Part shown: in pieces, positions 1 through 5,518 of the stretch | Layout of the letters: every line of letters begins with the position of its first letter | How positions within the stretch are numbered: the first letter of the stretch is position 1 | NCBI GenBank assembly: GCA_017467985.1 | Contig: JAFUJY010000151.1 | Location: forward strand, 1 to 9,382 | Direction: 5' to 3' | Length of the DNA: 9,382 nucleotides | Origin: Bacillota bacterium | GTDB lineage: Bacteria; Bacillota; Clostridia; Lachnospirales; Bianqueaceae | Made by a program: the position numbers and the translations under genes | Notes under the pieces: generated by a model | Seen by the model: only the letters and a program-made list of their open reading frames with translations | Told to the model about the DNA's origin: nothing | The model's database searches: none

Positions 1-1
1 C

Positions 2-394
2 CCCCTGGATAAGATTAAGAAGCAAATGGCTGCCGGCGAAAAGCCCAATTTGAACCTGTACTTTGCCGGAAAGAACGCAATTGCCGATTTCGTTGCCGGT
101 CAGGACATTATTATTTCTCTGTACGACGTTATGAACGGACACCCCGCATTTGGCCTGTCCAAGGGCGGCGGCGAGATTCCGTGGTATGTCTTTGAGCAGG
201 ATGTTATCGGTATCAGTGTAAATCTGCCCACCATGCTGGCTGACGTGCCCATGCTGCGCACCTATATCAACACTTACGACAGCAATGACGACACCATGGA
301 TGCCTTGGCAGATGCTCTGGTGACCGGTCCCCAGGCCTTCAAGGGTCAGGACCCCATCGACAGCTTCTGCGGCATGTGGGATACCCGCATCTAA
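2..394 (+). CDS. Glycoside hydrolase family 3 protein, C-terminal fragment (beta-N-acetylglucosaminidase/beta-glucosidase-like)
   Basis: The open frame enters from the left edge and ends at TAA 392-394, giving the last 130 residues of a larger protein; the catalytic TIM barrel lies outside the window. The fragment matches, from memory, the C-terminal domain of the bacterial GH3 group usually annotated as beta-N-acetylhexosaminidase or beta-glucosidase. The recognisable pieces are a PWYVFEQDVIGISVNLP-like strand, the DVPMLRTYINTYDSNDDTMDALADAL-type segment (seen here around residues 80-105) and the ending FKGQDPIDSFCGMWDTR. GH3 enzymes release single sugars from the non-reducing end by a retaining mechanism. 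Substrate cannot be fixed without the missing nucleophile region. No signal peptide can be judged. The next gene begins 16 bases downstream on the same strand with a strong ribosome binding site and no terminator between, so the two are probably co-transcribed. Family assignment is fairly secure; the exact activity is not. Confidence 0.75.
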   Translation, partial: PLDKIKKQMAAGEKPNLNLYFAGKNAIADFVAGQDIIISLYDVMNGHPAFGLSKGGGEIPWYVFEQDVIGISVNLPTMLADVPMLRTYINTYDSNDDTMDALADALVTGPQAFKGQDPIDSFCGMWDTRI

Positions 395-410
395 TCTTTT
401 GGAGGATTTT

Positions 411-1265
411 ATGGCTTCCGTATTTGATTCTTTTGTAAAAAAACATGACTTTCTGGTGTGTGTGGACTCCGACGGCTGCGCCATGGACACCATGAACTGC
501 AAGCATTTTCACTGCTTTGGCCCCTGTATGGTAGAAGAATGGGGCCTGCAGCAGTGGGCCGAGCCCATTTTGCACCGCTGGAACGAAATCAATCTGTTCC
601 AGATGACCCGTGGCATCAACCGTTTTAAGGGTCTGGCCATGGCTCTGGCCGAGATTGACAAGCAGTATACCGCCATCACCGGCCTGGATGCTCTGCTGGA
701 TTGGGCAGAAAACGCCAAGGCGCTGTCCAACGACAGTGTGGCTGCGGCCGCCGCTGCATGCAACGATCCGGCGGGACGGACCTGTTTGGAAAAGGCACTG
801 TCCTGGAGCAAGGCAGTCAATGCCAGCATCAACACACTGCCCGACGAGGTGAAAAAGCCCTTTGAAGGCGCCAAGGAAGGCCTGGCTGCGGCTGGTTTGT
901 TCGCCGATGTGGCCGTGGTTTCCAGTGCCAATCGGGATGCGGTTGTGGAAGAATGGCAGCAGCACGGTTTGCTGGAGCATACTGACATCCTGCTGACCCA
1001 GGACTGTGGCAGCAAGAGTCACTGCATTGGCGAGATGCTGAAGTTCGGCTACGCCCCCGACCATGTGCTGATGATCGGCGACGCCCCCGGCGACTGCGAT
1101 GCCGCTGAAAAGAACGGCGTCTGGTTCTTCCCCATTTTGGTGAACGACGAAAAGGCCAGCTGGGATGAGCTGCAGGAAAAGGGTCTGGCCGTCTTCCGCG
1201 AACTGAAATATGATCAGTACCAGACGGAAAAGAAGCAAGCATTTTTAGCAAATTTGGGTGGTTAA
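411..1265 (+). CDS. HAD-superfamily hydrolase (probable phosphatase)
   Basis: The product is 284 residues and looks like a cytoplasmic phosphatase or phosphotransferase of the haloacid dehalogenase superfamily. The four HAD motifs are visible: motif I D19-S-D21-G (nucleophile and acid/base aspartates), motif II in V-S171-S172-A-N, a motif III lysine candidate K202 in GSKSH, and motif IV I-G-D224-A-P-G-D228, which would bind magnesium. About 135 residues lie between motifs I and II, a large C1-type cap insertion that would set substrate specificity; it includes a run of six alanines around residues 111-116. The start is ATG 411 because GGAGG at 401-405 sits five bases upstream; an in-frame TTG at 399 has no such site. 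It follows the GH3 gene closely and probably acts on a phosphorylated sugar made downstream of it, but that is inference. No hairpin terminator is seen after the stop. Confidence 0.8.
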   Translation: MASVFDSFVKKHDFLVCVDSDGCAMDTMNCKHFHCFGPCMVEEWGLQQWAEPILHRWNEINLFQMTRGINRFKGLAMALAEIDKQYTAITGLDALLDWAENAKALSNDSVAAAAAACNDPAGRTCLEKALSWSKAVNASINTLPDEVKKPFEGAKEGLAAAGLFADVAVVSSANRDAVVEEWQQHGLLEHTDILLTQDCGSKSHCIGEMLKFGYAPDHVLMIGDAPGDCDAAEKNGVWFFPILVNDEKASWDELQEKGLAVFRELKYDQYQTEKKQAFLANLGG

Positions 1266-1297
1266 CACTTTTTCGTTCAAAAAACATATTCCTCCCC

Positions 1298-1326
1298 TTG
1301 ATATTTTACTGAATCTAGAGTATAAT
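1298..1326 (+). promoter_or_regulatory. Sigma-A-type promoter for the ATPase gene
   Basis: TTGATA (1298-1303), a 17-base spacer and a perfect TATAAT (1321-1326) form a near-consensus vegetative promoter. The predicted start near 1333 leaves a leader of about 30 bases containing the AGGAGGG ribosome binding site at 1351-1357. It makes the ATPase gene independent of the upstream GH3-HAD pair. Confidence 0.75.
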
Positions 1327-1362
1327 AATCGTAAGTCAGTAAATTTCAAGAGGAGGGATTTT

Positions 1363-2766
1363 ATGTTTATTGGACGTACTCAAGAACTGCAGCTATTGGA
1401 CACCCTACACGCATCAGCTAACTTTGAGTTTTTAGTACTGTATGGACGTCGTCGAGTTGGAAAAACATCTCTTTTACAGCAATTCACCCGTTCGCACTCT
1501 GCTATTTTCTTTTCTGCTCAGGAAAAAAATGATTCGTTAAACCTCTCTGATTTTTCGAAAACAATTCAGTATTACTTTGATCATCAATCTTTCGGTGCTT
1601 TCGCCAGTTGGGAATCCGCCTTTGAATATATCAACCTGCGTTGTATGAATCAGCGCCTAACACTTATTATTGATGAGTTCCCATTTATCGCCAGCGAAAA
1701 TCCTTCCATAAAAAGCATTCTTCAGCATGCTATTGATCATCACTGGAAAAACAAAAATATCCTTTTGATTTTGTGTGGATCCAGTGTCAGTTTTATGGAA
1801 AACGAAGTAATGGGCTACAAAAGTCCATTGTACGGACGCGCTACATCCCAACTGGAACTTTTGCCCTTTGACTATTTTGATAGTGCCGCCTTTTTTCCCT
1901 CTTATTCTAACCTGGAAAAAATGATGGCATATGCTATTTTAGGAGGCATCCCCTGTTATCTTCAGAATTTTAGCGACCGTCTTTCTCTGGCAAAAAATAT
2001 CGAAACTCAAATTTTCCGCACAGGCTCTTTCTTGAAAGAGGAACCGCAGGTTTTACTGAAAATGGAACTTCGCGAGCCGGCCGTCTATAATAGCATTTTT
2101 GAAGCAATCGCAACCGGCTCCACTCGCCTGAACGATATTTCACAGAAAATACACGAGGAAAGCTTTAAATGTGCTAAGTATATCAATACTTTGCGTGCGA
2201 TAAAGCTACTGGACAAAATGGTTCCCTGCGGTGATGATCCCACTTCAAAGAAGTCCATTTACCACATTATCGATAATTATTTTCTCTTCTGGTATCATTT
2301 TATATTTTCTAATAAGAGTTATTATGATATTCTGGGGCCCGCTGACGCTGCCGCAGAAATTATGCAGCCCGAAAACTTTTCTAACTACATGGGACTCGTG
2401 TTTGAGCAAATTTGCACCCAATACATGTATCGTCAGGCTAAGCTTCGCCATCTTCCCTTTATCCCTCACAAAATCGGAAAATGGTGGGGAGCAAATCCTT
2501 CCACTAAAAAGTCGGATGATATCGACATTCTCTTATTGGATAAAAAACAAGAGAACGCTATTTTCTGCGAGTGCAAATTTAGAAATACGCCTTTTGATAA
2601 ACAGGAATTTGACAATTTGATCTCTGCCTCCCATATCTTTACCACCCCTGTGCAGCGTTACTATTATCTTTTCAGCAAAAGTGGCTTTACGAAATGGGTC
2701 GAAGATATGTCAAACTCTCGCAATGATATCAGATTATTATCTGTTGATGATCTTTTTATGGATTAA
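1363..2766 (+). CDS. AAA-type ATPase with C-terminal DUF234 nuclease-like domain
   Basis: This 467-residue protein belongs to the archaeal/bacterial ATPase family that pairs an AAA+ P-loop domain with a C-terminal DUF234 domain; its cellular role is not established. Residues 1-12 carry the family opening (FIGRTQEL). Walker A is G28-RRRVGK34-T35, Walker B is LIID104-E105, a sensor-like strand LLILCGSS lies at 134-141, and an arginine-finger candidate R159 sits in YGRATSQLELLPF. A winged-helix-like stretch covers about 245-290. The C-terminus has a PD-(D/E)XK-like pattern: E348, GKWWG at 372-376, D386/D388, and E403-C-K405. The start is ATG 1363, six bases after AGGAGGG; a longer frame from GTG 1258 would overlap the HAD stop and read through the promoter. 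The gene is visibly more AT-rich than its neighbours and is boxed by its own promoter and terminator, suggesting horizontal gain. No partner gene is seen. Confidence 0.85.
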   Translation: MFIGRTQELQLLDTLHASANFEFLVLYGRRRVGKTSLLQQFTRSHSAIFFSAQEKNDSLNLSDFSKTIQYYFDHQSFGAFASWESAFEYINLRCMNQRLTLIIDEFPFIASENPSIKSILQHAIDHHWKNKNILLILCGSSVSFMENEVMGYKSPLYGRATSQLELLPFDYFDSAAFFPSYSNLEKMMAYAILGGIPCYLQNFSDRLSLAKNIETQIFRTGSFLKEEPQVLLKMELREPAVYNSIFEAIATGSTRLNDISQKIHEESFKCAKYINTLRAIKLLDKMVPCGDDPTSKKSIYHIIDNYFLFWYHFIFSNKSYYDILGPADAAAEIMQPENFSNYMGLVFEQICTQYMYRQAKLRHLPFIPHKIGKWWGANPSTKKSDDIDILLLDKKQENAIFCECKFRNTPFDKQEFDNLISASHIFTTPVQRYYYLFSKSGFTKWVEDMSNSRNDIRLLSVDDLFMD

Positions 2767-2776
2767 CCTTTTTTCT

Positions 2777-2803
2777 AAGAGCCGTTTTTTACGGCTCTTT
2801 TTT
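2777..2803 (+). terminator. Rho-independent terminator after the ATPase gene
   Basis: A nine-base stem AAGAGCCGT (2777-2785) pairs with ACGGCTCTT (2791-2799) across a five-T loop and runs into a T tract. It begins 10 bases after the ATPase stop codon and closes that single-gene transcription unit. Confidence 0.9.
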
Positions 2804-2832
2804 CATTTTCTTTGCAAAATCTTCATTTCTAC

Positions 2833-2860
2833 TTGCTTTTTTTCTGTTTTCCATTATAAT
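2833..2860 (+). promoter_or_regulatory. Sigma-A-type promoter for the NSS transporter
   Basis: TTGCTT (2833-2838), a 16-base T-rich spacer and a perfect TATAAT (2855-2860) lie 35 bases before the transporter start codon. The predicted start near 2867 gives a short leader of about 29 bases with AGAGGT (2885-2890) as ribosome binding site, five bases from the ATG. Confidence 0.65.
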
Positions 2861-2895
2861 AATATTGTTATATTTTTTGCAAAAAGAGGTCCCAT

Positions 2896-4263
2896 ATGGA
2901 AAGAGAACATTTAGGAAGCCGTCTTGGCTTTATTTTACTGAGCGCAGGCTGCGCCATTGGTATTGGAAACGTTTGGAAATTCCCCTATATCGCCGGTTTG
3001 TACGGCGGCGGTGTTTTTGTATTGATTTATCTGTTTTTCCTGATTGTGATGGGTGTACCCGTTATGACCATGGAGTTTGCTCTGGGCCGTGCCAGCCAGA
3101 AGAGCCCTGCCCGCCTCTACCAGGCATTGGAGCCCAAAGGCAGCAAGTGGCACATCCACGGCTATATTTCTGTCATCGGCAGCTATTTGCTGATGATGTT
3201 CTACACCACCGTCTCCGGCTGGATGCTCCAGTATTTTGTGGATACCGCCGCAGGCAGGTTTAACGGACTGAATACCATTCAGGTGGCAGAAGCTTACCAG
3301 GGCATGCTGCAGGACCCGCTGACCATGCTGATTTATATGGTCATTATTGTGGTTGTTGGTTATGCTATCAACTCCTTTAGCCTGCAGAAGGGTCTGGAGC
3401 GCGTGACGAAGTACATGATGCTGGCGCTGCTAGCCATCATGGTCATTTTGGCCATTCACAGTTTTTCCCTGCCCGGCGGCGAGGAAGGCCTGAAATTCTA
3501 CCTGCTGCCGGATATTGACCGCATGATTGACATCGGTATTGGCAACGTGATTGTAGGCGCCATGACCCAAGCCTTCTTCACACTGAGTCTGGGTATCGGT
3601 GCCATGGCCATCTTTGGCAGCTACATTGATAAAAAGCGGGCTCTGATGGGCGAGTCCATCAATGTGGCCTTGCTGGATACCTTTGTAGCCATGACCTCCG
3701 GTCTGATCATCTTCCCGGCCTGCTCCGCCTATGGCATTGCAGTGGACAGCGGCCCGAACCTGATTTTTGTCACCCTGCCCAACATCTTTAATAACCTGCC
3801 CCTGGGACAGTTCTGGGGCAGCTTGTTCTTCCTGTTTATGACTTTCGCTGCATTCTCCACCGTACTGGCGGTGTTTGAAAGCATTATTGCCTGCACCATG
3901 GATATGTTCCACTGGAGCCGCAAGAAGGCTTGTCTCATCAACTGTGTGCTGACACTGGTTCTGTCCCTGCCTTGCCTGCTGGGCTTCAATGTACTGTCCG
4001 GCATCACACCCTTTGGCGGCACATCCACCATTATGGATCTGGAAGATTTCCTGGTCAGCAATATCATTTTGCCCTTGGGCTCCCTGTGTTTTGTCATCTT
4101 CTGTACCGTCCGCTACGGCTGGGGTTGGAAGAACTTTACCGACGAGGCCAATCAGGGCAAGGGCCTGAAAGTTCAGAAATGGATGCGGGGATATATGACC
4201 TATGTCCTGCCGGTGATTATCGTGATTTTGTTTAGTATGGGTTTGTATAACTTCTTTAAGTAA
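2896..4263 (+). CDS. Sodium-dependent transporter, neurotransmitter:sodium symporter (NSS/SNF) family
   Basis: This 455-residue inner-membrane protein is a LeuT-fold symporter, expected to couple uptake of an amino acid or related amine to sodium. Eleven hydrophobic segments can be placed, near residues 10-35, 38-60, 90-115, 143-163, 173-190, 213-242, 255-282, 303-335, 347-366, 386-406 and 433-453; many prokaryotic members have 11 rather than 12. TM1 carries the family signature GCAIGIGNVWKFPY (18-31) with N25 at the LeuT N27 sodium-ligand position; TM6 has AFFTLSLGIGAM (226-237); TM8 has AAFST (318-322) near the second sodium site. The LeuT N21 position is Cys19 here. TM7 has D261 in LLDT, in the region where some prokaryotic members use an acidic residue in place of chloride. 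The substrate cannot be told from sequence. It has its own promoter, converges on uxuA, and has no evident link to the sugar genes. Confidence 0.9.
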   Translation: MEREHLGSRLGFILLSAGCAIGIGNVWKFPYIAGLYGGGVFVLIYLFFLIVMGVPVMTMEFALGRASQKSPARLYQALEPKGSKWHIHGYISVIGSYLLMMFYTTVSGWMLQYFVDTAAGRFNGLNTIQVAEAYQGMLQDPLTMLIYMVIIVVVGYAINSFSLQKGLERVTKYMMLALLAIMVILAIHSFSLPGGEEGLKFYLLPDIDRMIDIGIGNVIVGAMTQAFFTLSLGIGAMAIFGSYIDKKRALMGESINVALLDTFVAMTSGLIIFPACSAYGIAVDSGPNLIFVTLPNIFNNLPLGQFWGSLFFLFMTFAAFSTVLAVFESIIACTMDMFHWSRKKACLINCVLTLVLSLPCLLGFNVLSGITPFGGTSTIMDLEDFLVSNIILPLGSLCFVIFCTVRYGWGWKNFTDEANQGKGLKVQKWMRGYMTYVLPVIIVILFSMGLYNFFK

Positions 4264-4270
4264 AACAAAT

Positions 4271-4300
4271 GGCCCCGAGCTTGCACTCGGGGCCTGTTTT
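4271..4300. terminator. Bidirectional terminator between the NSS gene and uxuA
   Basis: GGCCCCGAG (4271-4279) pairs perfectly with CTCGGGGCC (4286-4294) across a six-base loop, followed by TGTTTT on the plus strand. An A-rich AAAACAAA at 4262-4269 supplies the U tract when read on the minus strand. It lies between two convergent stop codons (4263 and 4312), so it probably serves both genes. Confidence 0.9.
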
Positions 4301-4311
4301 GCATTATTAAA

Positions 4312-5385
4312 TTACTTTCTGGTCTGAGACTTCTCGATTGCTTCCCACAAACCGTTCAGGTAAGTGGCACCCAGAGCACGGTCATACAGACCGTAACCGG
4401 GCATTGCAACTTCGTCCCAAATCATACGGCCATGGTCCGGACGGATGGGGCCGGTGAAGCCGATGTCGTACAGCGCCTTCATAATCTCGTACATATCGAA
4501 GGTACCGTCGGAGGACAGATGTGCGGACTCCTCAAAGTTGGTCTGGGAGTGGAACTTCAGGTTACGAACATGGGCGAAATGTACGCGGCCCTTCAGAGAA
4601 CGGATCATATCCGGCAGGTCGTTCTGCAGGTTAGTACCGTAGGAACCAGCACAGAAGGTAACGCCGTTATGCGGGTTATCTACCATCTTCATCATGCGCA
4701 GGATGTTCTCCTTGTTGATGATGATACGGGGCAGACCAAATACGCTCCAAGCGGGGTCATCGGGATGAATCGCCATGTTGATGTCGTACTTGTCACAAAC
4801 AGGCATGATCTTCTCCAGGAAATACTTCAGGTTTTCGAACAGCTTCTCGCCGTCCACATCCTTATACTGCTCGAACAGCTCCTTAACGCGAGCCATACGC
4901 TCGGGCTCCCAACCAGGCATTACAGTGCCATTCATGTCGCCTGCGATAGACTCGAACATCTTCTCGGGGTCGATGGCGTCAACTGCTTCCTGAGTGTAGG
5001 CCAAAACGGTGGAACCGTCGGGTCTTACACGGGCCAGCTCGGTTCTAGTCCAGTCAAATACCGGCATGAAATTGTAGCATACCAGGTGAATGTCTTCCTT
5101 ACCCAGGTTCTCCAGGGTCTCGATGTAGTTGGCGATATACTGCTCACGCTCGGGTGCACCGGTCTTGATGGCATCGTGAATGTTAACACTCTCGATACCG
5201 GCGATGTGCAGGCCAGCAGCCTCAACTTCATCCTTCAGGGCGCGAATGCGCTCTCTGCTCCAAACTTCGCCGGGGGTGGTGTCGTACAGGGTGGTGATAA
5301 CGCCTGTTACACCGGGGATCTGGCGAATCTGCTTTAAGGTTACGGTGTCAAACTTAGAACCGTACCATCTCAATGTCATTTCCAT
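4312..5385 (-). CDS. uxuA: Mannonate dehydratase
   Basis: UxuA (EC 4.2.1.8) dehydrates D-mannonate to 2-keto-3-deoxy-D-gluconate, the step that follows UxaC and UxuB in cytoplasmic glucuronate breakdown. The 357-residue product is full length for the family and opens with the typical MEMTLRWYG. Metal-ligand candidates fall at family spacing: H207 in MAIHPDDP, C245 in TFCAGSYG, H272 in VHFAH, and D317 in IRPDHGR; this compares well with the His, Cys, His, Asp set known from the Streptococcus suis enzyme. The start is ATG at 5385 (reading leftward); an in-frame GTG at 5394 is only three bases from the ribosome binding site. The gene has its own promoter, divergent from the GH35-type gene, and ends at the shared terminator. 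The partner genes uxaC, uxuB and kdgK are not in the window. Confidence 0.95.
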   Translation of the reverse strand: MEMTLRWYGSKFDTVTLKQIRQIPGVTGVITTLYDTTPGEVWSRERIRALKDEVEAAGLHIAGIESVNIHDAIKTGAPEREQYIANYIETLENLGKEDIHLVCYNFMPVFDWTRTELARVRPDGSTVLAYTQEAVDAIDPEKMFESIAGDMNGTVMPGWEPERMARVKELFEQYKDVDGEKLFENLKYFLEKIMPVCDKYDINMAIHPDDPAWSVFGLPRIIINKENILRMMKMVDNPHNGVTFCAGSYGTNLQNDLPDMIRSLKGRVHFAHVRNLKFHSQTNFEESAHLSSDGTFDMYEIMKALYDIGFTGPIRPDHGRMIWDEVAMPGYGLYDRALGATYLNGLWEAIEKSQTRK

Positions 5386-5397
5386 AATAATCACTTG

Positions 5398-5404
5398 CTC
5401 CTTT
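5398..5404 (-). promoter_or_regulatory. Ribosome binding site of uxuA (decides the start)
   Basis: On the minus strand AAAGGAG occupies 5404 to 5398. It is 12 bases from ATG 5385, somewhat long, and three bases from GTG 5394, which is too short. ATG 5385 is preferred; the wide spacing leaves some doubt. Confidence 0.6.
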
Positions 5405-5423
5405 GCTTTAAGCTGATATCATT

Positions 5424-5452
5424 ATTATACCAAATTTTCTTGCAAAATACAA
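5424..5452 (-). promoter_or_regulatory. uxuA promoter (minus strand)
   Basis: Read on the minus strand: TTGTAT (5452-5447), a 17-base spacer and a perfect TATAAT (5429-5424), with an extended -10 TGG just before it. The start would lie near 5417, next to a TGATATCA palindrome at 5414-5421. The -35 overlaps the inverted repeat at 5451-5469. Confidence 0.75.
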
Positions 5453-5483
5453 GTCCGTCCCATGGACTTTTCCTGCAAATATT
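5435..5483. promoter_or_regulatory. Candidate shared operator region of the uxuA/GH35 divergent promoters
   Basis: An inverted repeat AAGTCC (5451-5456) / GGACTT (5464-5469) with a seven-base spacer sits between the two divergent -10 boxes and touches both -35 regions. It is flanked by an imperfect direct repeat, TTTTCTTGCAAAATA (5435-5449) and TTTTCCTGCAAATATT (5468-5483), offset by 33 bp, about three helical turns. This arrangement fits one regulator controlling both genes. No regulator gene is present and the motif does not match a site that I recognise. Confidence 0.45.
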
Positions 5484-5490
5484 GTATAAT
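5463..5490 (+). promoter_or_regulatory. Promoter of the GH35-type gene
   Basis: A perfect TATAAT (5485-5490) lies 28 bases before the ATG. The best -35 is the weak TGGACT (5463-5468) at 16 bases, overlapping the right arm of the inverted repeat; a weak -35 suggests reliance on an activator or relief of repression. Confidence 0.55.
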
Positions 5491-5518
5491 ATAAGTATCT
5501 TACTTCAGGAGGTTCACT

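Noticed and set aside
399..410. TTG start of the HAD gene at 399
   Set aside because: The ribosome binding site GGAGG would lie inside the gene; ATG 411 is correctly spaced from it.
339..1238. Long minus-strand open frame across the GH3 end and HAD gene
   Set aside because: The plus strand carries all four HAD motifs in order; the antisense frame has no supporting signal.
1266..1297. Terminator after the HAD gene
   Set aside because: The T-rich and A-rich stretches do not form a GC-containing stem; no hairpin with a T tract was found.
1258..1362. N-terminal extension of the ATPase from a GTG at 1258
   Set aside because: It would overlap the HAD stop and include the promoter and ribosome binding site as coding sequence; ATG 1363 directly precedes the family's FIGR opening.
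2865..3263. Plus-strand frame of 132 codons overlapping the 5' part of the NSS gene
   Set aside because: It is arginine- and cysteine-rich out-of-frame sequence that lacks a ribosome binding site and overlaps the clear TM1 signature of the transporter.
4432..5337. Long plus-strand open frame opposite uxuA
   Set aside because: It is a shadow of the well-supported uxuA frame, with no ribosome binding site and no recognisable motif.
5386..5394. GTG start of uxuA three codons upstream
   Set aside because: It is only three bases from AAAGGAG; ATG 5385 gives the usual UxuA N-terminus.
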